64,000 bases of DNA from Pseudomonas sp. RIT409 (GTDB lineage: Bacteria > Pseudomonadota > Gammaproteobacteria > Pseudomonadales > Pseudomonadaceae): NCBI RefSeq assembly GCF_003052515.2, contig NZ_QARE02000009.1, positions 124,001-188,000 of the forward strand, written 5' to 3'. The notes beneath the pieces are model-generated. The model had not been told where the DNA came from. It saw only the letters and a list, made by a program, of their open reading frames with translations, and did no database searches. Made by a program: the position numbers and the translations under genes. This document shows positions 25,792 to 35,630 of the stretch, in pieces (positions within the stretch are counted from its first letter, which is position 1; the number at the start of each line of letters is the position of its first letter).

Positions 25792-26340
25792 ATGAGCCGC
25801 CACCCCCTTCTTTGCCTTCTCTGCCTGTATTTGCCGGGTCTGTTTTTCAGCGATTCGTCCGCGGCTGCGGGCAAGACGGTCTACGGGTTGAATGAGTACG
25901 CCGACGTGGCCGGGATCGATCTTCAGGTGGCGGCCAAACTCGACACCGGCGCGAAGACCGCGTCCCTCAGCGCCCGCGACATCAAGCGGTTCAAGCGTGA
26001 CGGCGAATCCTGGGTGCGGTTCTATCTGGCGATCGACGATGCCCATGAGCACCCCATCGAACGCCCTCTGTCCCGGGTCAGCAAGATCAAGCGCCGCGCC
26101 GGCGACGTGGATCCGGACGACGAGAAAAAATACACCTCGCGCCCCGTGATCAGCCTCGATGTCTGCATGGGCAAGGTTTCTCGCACCATCGAAGTGAACT
26201 TGACCGACCGAAGTGCATTCCAATACCCGCTTTTGATTGGCTCCGAGGCCCTCAAGCACTTCGACGCACTGGTCGACCCCAGCCTTAAATTTGCTGCAGG
26301 CAAGCCTGCCTGCATCACTGATGCTCAAACCGCAGAGTAA
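25792..26340 (+). CDS. Secreted retropepsin-like aspartic peptidase (RloA type)
   Basis: This 182-residue protein has a signal peptide (MSRHPLLCLLCLYLPGLFF, cleavage probably after SAAA near residue 26) and a retropepsin-like domain with the aspartate motif AAKLDTGAKTASLSA. The family was long annotated as 'ATP-dependent zinc protease' (PF05618). Start at 25792 follows AGGATCT. It is the first of three genes; the next starts 4 bases after its stop. From memory, this peptidase / 7TM inactive-transglutaminase / ATP-grasp trio is the Rlo osmoregulatory locus. The periplasmic location and substrate are inferred. Confidence 0.8.
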   Translation: MSRHPLLCLLCLYLPGLFFSDSSAAAGKTVYGLNEYADVAGIDLQVAAKLDTGAKTASLSARDIKRFKRDGESWVRFYLAIDDAHEHPIERPLSRVSKIKRRAGDVDPDDEKKYTSRPVISLDVCMGKVSRTIEVNLTDRSAFQYPLLIGSEALKHFDALVDPSLKFAAGKPACITDAQTAE

Positions 26341-26344
26341 CGAC

Positions 26345-27895
26345 ATGCGCTCTCTTACCCTCCATCTGAAAATCCTGATCGCCACCCTGGTGACCCTGGG
26401 CATCGCGATCACGGCCTATCAGATACTGGTGCTGGGCATCCCGGTGACCGAAGACGAAACAGACGACTTGTGGAACATCGACGCCAAGGTCGAGTTCGTC
26501 GCCAATCCGAAGGACTCGGTCAAGGTGCAGATGTACGTCCCACCGCTGTCCCGGGATTACATCAGCCTCAATGAAAGTTTCATCTCCAATAATTACGGCG
26601 TGAACGTCAACCGGGCCGACGGTAACCGCAAGGTGACCTGGTCAGCGCGCCGCGCCACGGGCAACCAGACCCTCTACTACCGCCTGGTGCTGACCAAGCG
26701 CTACAGCGCCGAAAAAGCCAAGGTCAAAGGCCCGATCTTCCGCGATAGCATCGCCGTGGAAGGCCCCGAGAAAATCGCTGCCGACGCTCTGCTCGCCCCC
26801 ATTCGCCAGCATTCCGCGGATGTCGAAACCTTCGTCAGCGAGGCAATACGGCGGGTCAACAACCTGAGTGACGACAACGTCAAGCTGCTTCTGGCGGGCG
26901 ATCCTTCGGTACAGAACAAGGCCCGCGTCACCGAACTGCTGCTGTCCATTGCCCACGTGCCGGTGGAAAAGGTGCACACCATTCGGCTGGTCGCCGATCA
27001 GCCCCAGGCGCCCGAGCTCTGGCTGCGCAGCTTCAATGGCAAGGACTGGTTGTATTTCAACCCCGAAACGGGCGAGGCCGGGCTCCCCGAAGACCGCCTG
27101 GTGTGGTGGATCGGCGACGACAATCTGATCACGGTCGAGGGGGGCAAGAAAGCGGTCGTCAGTTTCAGCCTGAACAACAGCGAAATGAACGCCATCCGCC
27201 TGGCCAAGCTGACCGACGAAAGCACCGATGCCGACTTCCTCGAATACTCACTTTACGGCCTGCCGCTGCAGACCCAGCAGACCTTCATGATCATGGTGAT
27301 GATTCCGATCGGCGTGCTGGTCATCCTGATCCTGCGCAACCTCGTCGGCCTGCAGACACTGGGTACCTTCACGCCGGTGCTGATCGCCCTGGCCTTTCGC
27401 GAAACCCAACTGGGTTTCGGCATCGTCCTGTTCACCATCATCACTGCGCTCGGGCTATCGCTGCGCTCCTATCTCGAGCACCTGAAACTGCAGATGCTGC
27501 CGCGACTGTCGGTGGTGCTGACCTTCGTCGTGGTGCTGATCGCCGCCATCAGCCTGTTCAGCCACAAATTGGGCCTTGAACGCGGGCTGTCGGTGGCGCT
27601 GTTCCCGATGGTGATCCTCACCATGACCATCGAGCGCCTGTCGATCACCTGGGAAGAGCGCGGCGGCGGCCACGCAATGAAGGTCGCCATCGGCACCCTC
27701 TTCGCCGCCTCGCTGGCACACATCATCATGACCGTGCCGGAACTGATCTATTTCGTTTTCACCTTCCCGGCGATCCTGCTGATTCTGGTGGGTTTCATGC
27801 TGGCCATGGGACGCTACCGCGGCTACCGCCTGACCGAACTGGTGCGCTTCAAGGCTTTCCTCAAGGAAGACGCTGAGCGGGAAAACGCCCGATGA
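26345..27895 (+). CDS. Inactive-transglutaminase-fused seven-TM protein (RloB type)
   Basis: This 516-residue membrane protein has one N-terminal helix (about residues 6-28), a periplasmic region of about 290 residues resembling a catalytically dead transglutaminase fold, and a C-terminal block of about seven helices from FMIMVMIPIGVLVILILRN onward. The families are the inactive transglutaminase and 7TM_transglut domains. ATG at 26345 lies 4 bases after the upstream stop. Its last four bases overlap the start of the ATP-grasp gene. Such 7TM proteins are thought to couple a periplasmic sensor to a cytoplasmic partner, here the ATP-grasp enzyme. Confidence 0.82.
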   Translation: MRSLTLHLKILIATLVTLGIAITAYQILVLGIPVTEDETDDLWNIDAKVEFVANPKDSVKVQMYVPPLSRDYISLNESFISNNYGVNVNRADGNRKVTWSARRATGNQTLYYRLVLTKRYSAEKAKVKGPIFRDSIAVEGPEKIAADALLAPIRQHSADVETFVSEAIRRVNNLSDDNVKLLLAGDPSVQNKARVTELLLSIAHVPVEKVHTIRLVADQPQAPELWLRSFNGKDWLYFNPETGEAGLPEDRLVWWIGDDNLITVEGGKKAVVSFSLNNSEMNAIRLAKLTDESTDADFLEYSLYGLPLQTQQTFMIMVMIPIGVLVILILRNLVGLQTLGTFTPVLIALAFRETQLGFGIVLFTIITALGLSLRSYLEHLKLQMLPRLSVVLTFVVVLIAAISLFSHKLGLERGLSVALFPMVILTMTIERLSITWEERGGGHAMKVAIGTLFAASLAHIIMTVPELIYFVFTFPAILLILVGFMLAMGRYRGYRLTELVRFKAFLKEDAERENAR

Positions 27896-28863
27896 TCGGC
27901 TGGTGGAAGACCTGGAAAGCCCTAGAGGCCAAGGGGATCATGGGCATCAACCGGCGCAATGCCGATTACGTGCTCAAGTACAACAAACGAAGCCTGTATC
28001 CCATCGTCGATGACAAGATCATCACCAAGGAGCGGGCCATCGCAGCAGGCATTCATGTGCCGGAGATGTACGGGATCATTTCGACCGAGAAGGAAATCGA
28101 GCGGCTTGACGAGATCATCGGCGCCCGCAACGACTTCGTCGTCAAACCCGCACAGGGCGCGGGTGGCGATGGCATTCTGGTCATTGCCGATCGTTTCGAG
28201 GAGCGCTTTCGCACGATCTCCGGGCGCATCATCAGCCATGACGAAATCGAGCATCAGATTTCCAGCATCCTCACCGGCCTGTATTCGCTGGGCGGCCATC
28301 GCGATCGGGCATTGATCGAATACCGGGTAACGCCCGATCCGATCTTCAAGAGCATCAGTTACGAGGGCGTGCCGGACATCCGGGTCATCGTGCTGATGGG
28401 TTACCCGGTCATGGCGATGCTGCGCTTGCCCACGCGCCAGTCCGGCGGCAAGGCCAATCTGCACCAGGGCGCGATTGGCGTGGGGGTCGACTTGGCCACC
28501 GGGCAAACCTTGCGCGGCACCTGGCTCAACAACATCATCAGCAAACACCCGGACACCACCAACGCCGTGGACGGCGTGCAACTCCCCAATTGGGATGGGT
28601 TCATGAAGCTGGCCGCCGAATGTTATGACTTGTGCGGCCTTGGCTACATCGGCGTGGACATGGTGCTCGACCAGGATCGCGGTCCGCTGATCCTCGAGCT
28701 CAATGCCCGCCCCGGTCTGAATATTCAGATTGCCAACGATTGCGGCCTGACCCACCGCACCCGCGCAGTCGAACAGCGCCTTGAAGAGCTGGCCGCTGAA
28801 GGCCGTCACGACAGCCCGGATGAGCGCGTCCAGTTCGTCCAGGCGCTGTTCGGGCACGTCTGA
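27892..28863 (+). CDS. ATP-grasp alpha-L-glutamate-ligase-like protein (RloC type)
   Basis: This 323-residue cytoplasmic protein is a RimK-related ATP-grasp ligase. The fold is shown by FVVKPAQGAGGDGILVI (glycine-rich loop), RDRALIEYRVTPDPIF, DIRVIVLMGYPVMAMLRL and the metal-binding LILELNARPGLNIQIAN. The N terminus MIGWWKTWKALEAKGIMGIN is conserved in this subfamily. Its ATG overlaps the preceding stop by four bases (ATGA). ATP-grasp ligases join a carboxylate to an amine, so addition of glutamate or another amino acid to a partner or small molecule is possible, but the substrate is not known to me. Confidence 0.85.
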   Translation: MIGWWKTWKALEAKGIMGINRRNADYVLKYNKRSLYPIVDDKIITKERAIAAGIHVPEMYGIISTEKEIERLDEIIGARNDFVVKPAQGAGGDGILVIADRFEERFRTISGRIISHDEIEHQISSILTGLYSLGGHRDRALIEYRVTPDPIFKSISYEGVPDIRVIVLMGYPVMAMLRLPTRQSGGKANLHQGAIGVGVDLATGQTLRGTWLNNIISKHPDTTNAVDGVQLPNWDGFMKLAAECYDLCGLGYIGVDMVLDQDRGPLILELNARPGLNIQIANDCGLTHRTRAVEQRLEELAAEGRHDSPDERVQFVQALFGHV

Positions 28864-29060
28864 GGCAAACTTTCAGCGGTCGGGCCCGGTGCCACGCGAT
28901 CACTTGCCAAAGCGTTCTCTGGCCGTGCCCAACCCCTTTCAACGCCTGACCGGGGTCTTGTCCGGGGACTGTGACCCGCGATACAGCGGCGCGCAGGCGT
29001 CAAATTCCGACACACCTCTAGGAGGCTGATCAGCAGAGGACTACAATCGCCGTCCGCGCC

Positions 29061-30422
29061 ATGACTGACCGCTTCCGCATGCCAATCTGCTCTGTACACC
29101 CGATCCCCTACCACGCCAACCCGACCGGGTATTTTTCTGCGGTTCGCCACGCGCCCGGCGCCGTGCTGCTGGACAGCGGCCGCCCGGAAGCGGACCGGGG
29201 GCGGTTCGACATCCTCAGTGCCTGGCCGCTGCAGGTGTTCGTTCCCGAAACGGACGAAACAGGTGCAGCGTTTCTGGACCGCCTGCGCGCAGGCCTGGCT
29301 CAATTGCCAGAAGCAGCGTTGCCCGAACACCTCACCTTGCCATTCGCCGGCGGGCTGCTGGGTTACCTGGCCTACGATTTTGGTCGATTGTTCGAGGCGT
29401 TGCCCGCCCAGGCCATCGATGACCTGCACCTGCCCTCGGCGCAACTCGGCCTGTACGATTGGGCGCTGATCAGTGACCATCAGCAACGCACTTCGCAGTT
29501 GATGTTCCATCCTTCGATGAGTCTGCAAGCACGCCAGCGGCTGATCGAGCTGTTCGACACCCCCGCCCCGTCGGGTGAAACGTCCTTCCAGCTCACCCGC
29601 CCGTTTTCCGCGGACACGAGTGCCGAGCAGTATCGAGCGGCCATCGAGCGCATTCATGCCTACATTCAGGCCGGAGACTGCTATCAGGTCAATTTCGCCC
29701 AGCGGTTTCGTGCCGGTTACAGCGGCGATCCATGGACGGCCTACCAGGCGCTGCGGGCGGCCTGCCCGACACCCTTCGCTGGCTTCCTCGCCCTGCCTGA
29801 TGGCGATGCGGTGCTGAGCCTGTCCCCGGAGCGCTTCATCAAGGTCAGCCAGCGCCAGGTCGAAACCCGACCGATCAAAGGCACGCGCCCCCGCGGTCGG
29901 GATGCCACCGAAGACCGAGCCTATGCCGAGGCGTTACTCGCCAGCCCGAAGGACCGCGCCGAGAACCTGATGATCGTCGACCTGCTGCGCAACGATTTGG
30001 GCCGCACCTGCCGGACCGGCTCAGTGCGGGTGCCCGAGCTGTTCAGCCTGGAAAGCTACCCCAATGTTCATCATCTGGTCAGTGCAGTGACCGGCGAACT
30101 GGCCAACGGAAAGGATGCGCTCGACCTGATCGGCAGCAGTTTCCCCGGAGGCTCGATCACCGGCGCTCCGAAGATTCGCTCCATGCAGATCATCGACGAG
30201 CTGGAGCCCACACGCCGTGCGTTGTATTGCGGCTCATTGCTGTATCTGGACGTGCGCGGCGAAATGGACAGCTCCATCGCGATTCGCAGCCTCCTCGCCC
30301 AACACGGCCAGATCGCCTGCTGGGGTGGCGGCGGCATCGTAGCCGACTCGGATTGGAACGCCGAGTACCAGGAGTCCATGACCAAGGTTCGGGTACTGCT
30401 CGAAACACTCGAGGGGCTGTGA
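29061..30422 (+). CDS. pabB: Aminodeoxychorismate synthase component I
   Basis: PabB makes 4-amino-4-deoxychorismate from chorismate and ammonia, leading to p-aminobenzoate and folate. The 453-residue protein has an N-terminal regulatory part (FAGGLLGYLAYDFGR) and a chorismate-binding domain with IQAGDCYQVNFAQRF, the active-site Lys in ETRPIKGTRPRGRD, DLLRNDLGRTC, and GSSFPGGSITGAPKIRSM. PIKGT marks PabB rather than TrpE (PIAGT). ATG at 29061 was used; the homologous region begins a few residues later. In PAO1, thrH lies between pabB and cysH, but here cysH follows after 118 bases. Confidence 0.93.
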   Translation: MTDRFRMPICSVHPIPYHANPTGYFSAVRHAPGAVLLDSGRPEADRGRFDILSAWPLQVFVPETDETGAAFLDRLRAGLAQLPEAALPEHLTLPFAGGLLGYLAYDFGRLFEALPAQAIDDLHLPSAQLGLYDWALISDHQQRTSQLMFHPSMSLQARQRLIELFDTPAPSGETSFQLTRPFSADTSAEQYRAAIERIHAYIQAGDCYQVNFAQRFRAGYSGDPWTAYQALRAACPTPFAGFLALPDGDAVLSLSPERFIKVSQRQVETRPIKGTRPRGRDATEDRAYAEALLASPKDRAENLMIVDLLRNDLGRTCRTGSVRVPELFSLESYPNVHHLVSAVTGELANGKDALDLIGSSFPGGSITGAPKIRSMQIIDELEPTRRALYCGSLLYLDVRGEMDSSIAIRSLLAQHGQIACWGGGGIVADSDWNAEYQESMTKVRVLLETLEGL

Positions 30423-30464
30423 CCAGCCCGCTTTGGAATCGCCGCTCGCCTGCAGCTTTCGGGC

Positions 30465-30482
30465 AAACCGACGGCGGTTTTT
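30465..30482 (+). terminator. Short terminator after pabB
   Basis: AAACCG-ACGG-CGGTTT followed by TT gives a 6-bp stem about 45 bases after the pabB stop and about 60 before cysH. It is weak. Confidence 0.5.
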
Positions 30483-30540
30483 GTTACCATCTGTGCCATT
30501 ACGAGCGCCTAAGCGCCACCCTTGATTAGGAAGCCGCCTG

Positions 30541-31275
30541 ATGAGCCATCCCTTCGACGTCGCTGACATCGCCGCGACGTATGCCGACAAGTCCGCCCAG
30601 GACATTCTCAAATTCGCCTTCCAGCATTTTGGCGACGAGCTGTGGGTCTCCTTCAGCGGCGCCGAAGACGTGGTGCTGGTTGACATGGCGTGGAAAATCA
30701 ACAAGAACGTCAAGGTGTTCAGCCTGGACACCGGGCGTCTGCACCCCGAGACCTACCGCTTCATCGATCAGGTTCGCGAGCAGTACAACATTGCCATCGA
30801 CATCGTTTCTCCCGATCGCGAGAAGCTCGAACCGTTCGTCAAGGAGAAGGGCCTGTTCAGTTTTTATCGGGACGGTCACGGGGAATGCTGCGGGGTGCGC
30901 AAGATCGAACCCCTGCGCCGTAAACTGACGGACGTCAAGGCTTGGGCCACCGGCCAGCGTCGCGATCAAAGCCCGGGCACGCGCAACAACGTGGCCGTGG
31001 TTGAAATGGACGGTGCGTTCTCGGCCCCCGAGCGCACACTCTACAAATTCAACCCATTGGCGCAGATGACCAGCGCCGAAGTGTGGAATTACATTCGCAT
31101 GCTGGAACTGCCTTACAACAGCCTGCACGAACGCGGATTCATCAGCATCGGCTGCGAGCCCTGCACCCGCCCGGTCCTGCCGAACCAGCATGAACGTGAG
31201 GGTCGCTGGTGGTGGGAAGAAGCCACCCAGAAAGAATGCGGGTTGCACGCAGGCAACCTGATCACCAAAGCCTGA
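30541..31275 (+). CDS. cysH: Assimilatory adenylyl-sulfate (APS) reductase
   Basis: The enzyme reduces APS to sulfite with thioredoxin in cysteine biosynthesis. The 244-residue protein has the nucleotide-binding segment [17 protein letters not shown]. It has both pairs of cluster cysteines, GECCGVRK and IGCEPCTRP, which hold a [4Fe-4S] centre and mark the APS-using type rather than the cluster-less PAPS reductase of E. coli. The catalytic cysteine is in [10 protein letters not shown] at the C terminus. AGGAAG precedes the ATG. It lies next to cysB, its likely activator, in convergent orientation. Confidence 0.95.
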   Translation: MSHPFDVADIAATYADKSAQDILKFAFQHFGDELWVSFSGAEDVVLVDMAWKINKNVKVFSLDTGRLHPETYRFIDQVREQYNIAIDIVSPDREKLEPFVKEKGLFSFYRDGHGECCGVRKIEPLRRKLTDVKAWATGQRRDQSPGTRNNVAVVEMDGAFSAPERTLYKFNPLAQMTSAEVWNYIRMLELPYNSLHERGFISIGCEPCTRPVLPNQHEREGRWWWEEATQKECGLHAGNLITKA

Positions 31276-31360
31276 ACGCCCTATCAAGGAACAGGCGCAC
31301 CCGCAAAAGCGGCTCTGAAAAGGGCCGCGCTGGCTTGTCGCTCGACGAGTGCGGCTGCTC

Positions 31361-32344
<984 letters not shown>

Positions 32345-32485
32345 TCAAAGCCGGAAGACGCTCGCGCGTCCGCGACGGTATATAACTGGATTAATGGTCT
32401 GAAAGGCGAAGCTAGAACTTTTTATCATTTTTATTCAGTAATGGCACGCTGCTTTTCAACGCGTCGGCCATTTTCTGAAGATCGC

Positions 32486-32977
32486 TCACTGCCCGAACCG
32501 ATACTGCATGGGCACCATGTACACCGGTACCTCGGACAACTGCAGAACCCTGGCGGCCGTTCGCCCGATGGGCGTGTCGCCCTCCCCCCCGTGACTGTGG
32601 CTGCCCAGCACCAGCAGATCGACAGCCAATCGTTGCGCCTGCTCCAGAATCACTTTGGACGGATCGCCCTGCACCACGCGGACGTTGCGAATCAGCGCGA
32701 GATCCTGGTTGTCTTCGCCCAATTCGTCGCGAAACCCCGCCAGCACCCGAGCCTCGATGCCCTCGATGACGGTGTTGACCCCCTCACTTTGCAACTCCCG
32801 AAGCACATCCTCGGCCAGATAGCTCTGCAGGACCGATTCGGCGAACAACCCCATCGGCTCTACCACATGGATGACGTGCAATTCGGCATTGAACGTCCGG
32901 GCCAGTGCCAGCGCATGCTGCAGGACAACAGGGGCGTAAAGGCCTAGGTCCGTGGCAAACAGCATCGAGCGAATCAT
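32486..32977 (-). CDS. Universal stress protein, UspA family
   Basis: This 163-residue single-domain protein begins MIRSMLFATDLGLYAPVVLQ, the first strand of the Usp fold. It ends with the ATP-binding motif LLVLGSHSHGGEGDTPIGRTAARVL-type sequence (G-2x-G-9x-G(S/T)), here with GRTAARVL in place of GS. ATP binding is therefore likely. ATG at 32977 follows CCTGGAGGTCAC, with GGAGG as the ribosome-binding site. It stands alone between cysB and a 5'-nucleotidase gene on the minus strand. A stress role is inferred from the family. Confidence 0.85.
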   Translation of the reverse strand: MIRSMLFATDLGLYAPVVLQHALALARTFNAELHVIHVVEPMGLFAESVLQSYLAEDVLRELQSEGVNTVIEGIEARVLAGFRDELGEDNQDLALIRNVRVVQGDPSKVILEQAQRLAVDLLVLGSHSHGGEGDTPIGRTAARVLQLSEVPVYMVPMQYRFGQ

Positions 32978-33073
32978 GTGACCTCCAGGCGACCCGTGGC
33001 AGGCGCAGACCTCATGAGCGTAGCAGCGCGCAGAGGATTCAGCCGCTTGGATACAGCTTTTCGGTCTAACGGT

Positions 33074-33994
33074 TCACTGTTTTAGCTCATTGCTGATGCC
33101 ATGGGGCACATGGCCAGTGGCGACGACTTCGCGGGCCTTTTCGCAATGGCCAGGCTGGTCATCGAAAAATACATCGGCGGCGAAGGCTTCCAGGAAGGCG
33201 GACTTATCGAGCCCACCCAAAAACAACGACTCATCCAGTCGAATGTCCCATTCGCGCAGGGTGCGGATGACTCGCTCGTGGGCCGGCGCCGACCGCGCGG
33301 TCACCAGGGCGGTACGAATCGGGCAGGCCTCTTCGGAAAACTCACGCTGCAAGAGGTTCAAGGCCGCGAGAAACGGCTTGAACGGGCCGCCCGGCAGCGG
33401 CAGGCGCGCGGCCTCGCGTTCACTTGCCTGAAAAGCCTCAAGGCCACCCGACTGGTAGATACGTTCGGACTCATCGGAAAACAGCACTGCGTCGCCGTCG
33501 AACGCAATTCGCAGTTCGGCGCTGGCCGCGCGCCGGGCACCGCCGGACAGAATGGTCGCAGCGGCGAAGCCTGCGTCCAGCGCACTGCGCACATCGTCAG
33601 CGTGAGTGGAAAGGAACAGATGGCTGCCGAAGGCCGCCAGATAGGGGAAAGGACTGCGACCACCGACGAACGCCGCACGGGAAATGTCCAGCCCGTAGTG
33701 CTGAATCGAGTTGAACACCCGCAGGCCCGTGTCGGCGCTGTTGCGCGACACCAGCACCACTTCGACCCGAGACTGGCTCAGGCTGGTGTTGAGGCTCAAC
33801 AGCTTCTCCACCAGCAAAAACGCATCCCCCGGCTCAAGCACCTCGTCTTCGTGATCGATCTGGTACTTGCGATAGGCGGCAACGCCGTCTGCCATGTAAA
33901 TGGCGTGGCTTTCGCGCAGGTCGAACAGTGCGCGTGACGATATGGCCAGTACCAATTTGTTGCTGGCGGCTTTCAAAGTCAGGTCATTGGCCAT
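33074..33994 (-). CDS. Cytosolic-type 5'-nucleotidase
   Basis: This 306-residue protein matches the bacterial 5-nucleotidase family (PF06189), HAD-like enzymes that dephosphorylate nucleoside monophosphates. Visible stretches include KLVLAISSRALFDLRESH at the N terminus, AAFVGGRSPFPYLAAFGSH in the middle, RIAFDGDAVLFSDESERIY (the acidic nucleophile region) and FFDDQPGHCEKAREV near the C terminus. No signal peptide is present. It is monocistronic or the second gene after panE on the minus strand. Confidence 0.8.
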   Translation of the reverse strand: MANDLTLKAASNKLVLAISSRALFDLRESHAIYMADGVAAYRKYQIDHEDEVLEPGDAFLLVEKLLSLNTSLSQSRVEVVLVSRNSADTGLRVFNSIQHYGLDISRAAFVGGRSPFPYLAAFGSHLFLSTHADDVRSALDAGFAAATILSGGARRAASAELRIAFDGDAVLFSDESERIYQSGGLEAFQASEREAARLPLPGGPFKPFLAALNLLQREFSEEACPIRTALVTARSAPAHERVIRTLREWDIRLDESLFLGGLDKSAFLEAFAADVFFDDQPGHCEKAREVVATGHVPHGISNELKQ

Positions 33995-34036
33995 CGGTAG
34001 GCTCCCGTTCGTACGCGCTAAGCCAGGCGCCCGGCC

Positions 34037-35005
34037 TCAGCCAAACGCCCGTCGATTGGCGGTGTCGAGGAAGGCCAGGCTTTGAAACAGCGCGCGGACC
34101 CTGGGCATGTCCTGCCCTGCGGCCAGCGCGGCCGCCAAGGGCCTGACGTAAATTGCGTCGAGCTCCAGCGGGCGCTTCTCGATAAAGTCGTGGTACATGC
34201 TGGGACGATAGTCCGGCATCTTTTCGGTCAACGTAAACAGCTGTTGCGCATACCCTTCCGGCAGCACATGACCACAGGCTTCGGCACCTTGGACGACTTC
34301 GGCCATCAGGGCCTGAATCAACTCACAGCTGTGAGGATCTGCCATCAGCGGTGTTGTGCTGGCGTTGAGCAGCACCGAGAGGCCGTTATAAGGAACGTTC
34401 CAGACCAGCTTTTGCCAGCGCGCTTTGTCGAGATTGTCCATCGCCACCGAATCGATGCCAGCCGCGTGGAACAATGCGGCGCCCTGCTCCACGAGGGATT
34501 GGCTCGCGGCAGTGTCGGTTGCCGGGCCGCTGTGGTAGCCGATATTCACCGCGCCCAAGGCCTGATGGGTGATTTGCCCAGGCCCTGTACGATGGACGCA
34601 AATGAAGCACAGACCACCCAGCAAATGCAGCGAATCGGGCAGCACGGCGCGCAGCGCCTCCTCCACGCCTAAACCGTTTTGCAGGTTCAACACCTTGGCA
34701 CCCGGGGCGGCAGCGGCCACGATGGCAGGTCCGATGCTGTCGTTACCGGTGGTCTTGGCGCCCACCAACAACCAATCGCAGGGCGGCATGTCGGCTGCCG
34801 AAGCGTAGGCTTGAACGGCGTCAAGGCGCAGGGGGCCATGCACGTGGCTGTCTACGTTCAGGCCCCGTTGCGAGACGGCGTTGAACTCACTGCGCAGCAG
34901 AAAATGCACGTCATAGCCGGCGCGTGCGAGCATCAGGCCATAAAATCCGCCGATGGCACCGGTGCCGATAATGCCGATGCGCGGCTTTTCAGGGGTGTGG
35001 CTCAT
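34037..35005 (-). CDS. panE: 2-dehydropantoate 2-reductase family protein
   Basis: The family reduces ketopantoate to pantoate with NADPH in pantothenate synthesis. The 322-residue protein has the Rossmann motif IGIIGTGAIGGFYGLMLARAG-type at the N terminus (GTGAIGG), a central VGAKTTGNDSIGPA, and the C-terminal domain with LVWNVPYNGLSVLL, in which the catalytic Lys is expected nearby (RWQKLVW). Many pseudomonads carry several paralogues, so the true PanE may be elsewhere. ATG at 35005 follows GAGGAAG; an ATG at 35023, directly after the preceding stop, is possible. It is coupled to the thioredoxin-like gene upstream. Confidence 0.8.
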   Translation of the reverse strand: MSHTPEKPRIGIIGTGAIGGFYGLMLARAGYDVHFLLRSEFNAVSQRGLNVDSHVHGPLRLDAVQAYASAADMPPCDWLLVGAKTTGNDSIGPAIVAAAAPGAKVLNLQNGLGVEEALRAVLPDSLHLLGGLCFICVHRTGPGQITHQALGAVNIGYHSGPATDTAASQSLVEQGAALFHAAGIDSVAMDNLDKARWQKLVWNVPYNGLSVLLNASTTPLMADPHSCELIQALMAEVVQGAEACGHVLPEGYAQQLFTLTEKMPDYRPSMYHDFIEKRPLELDAIYVRPLAAALAAGQDMPRVRALFQSLAFLDTANRRAFG

Positions 35006-35023
35006 GGCTTCCTCATTCGACAT

Positions 35024-35359
35024 TCAGGGTAGATCGTCCGGGACTCGGCTCAAAGCGTGGGTCAATCCCTGGCTGATCGCGCCCACCGACAGTTCGCTGC
35101 GCAGGGCACCGTGGAATTCGCCATCGCGGACCACGAACAGCGCAGGCAGGTGAAAAACACCATAGCGCTGCACCGCGCCGCCGTTTTCCTCGGCATCTAT
35201 CCAGCACAACCGTTCGACCGGCAGCGCCAGCTCCGGCAACCGCTGGCGCGCCCATCGGCAGTTGGAACAGCCCACACTGGTAAAAATGAGCAACGACGTG
35301 CCCGGCAGCGCCAGCAGTTGCTGATCGACATCGAAGTCCGTCAGGTTCAGTTGATCCAC
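35024..35359 (-). CDS. Thioredoxin-like protein with CSNC motif
   Basis: This 111-residue cytoplasmic protein has a thioredoxin-like fold: FTSVGCSNCRWARQRLPEL carries a CxxC pair (CSNC) near residue 30, and FHLPALFVVRDGEFHG contains the cis-proline region. There is no signal peptide. The start was taken as GTG at 35359, preceded by GGGAGAG; the longer frame upstream lacks conserved sequence. The CSNC pair suggests a redox role, but the partner is unknown. It precedes panE in the same transcript. Confidence 0.75.
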   Translation of the reverse strand: MDQLNLTDFDVDQQLLALPGTSLLIFTSVGCSNCRWARQRLPELALPVERLCWIDAEENGGAVQRYGVFHLPALFVVRDGEFHGALRSELSVGAISQGLTHALSRVPDDLP

Positions 35360-35630
35360 GCCGCTCTCCCAAGGTCTGACGCACACTATATCCGCAAAAC
35401 CCGCGGGCGTGAGCCCGCTGACGAACTGGCGGGCTGGTGGAGGGCGGCGGCATCGATGGGGCATTCACGTTCGCCACCTCACGCGCCTGCACCGTCCACC
35501 CGGCCCGGATCGCACATTTGCCCATTGTGGAAATAAGGGTTAACGCGCTAAGGTTCCGCTCCCCGCTGCCCTAACCCTGCCGCACGCCACGTCCCCTGGC
35601 GGTCGGCACCGTGACCTGATGAGTAACACG

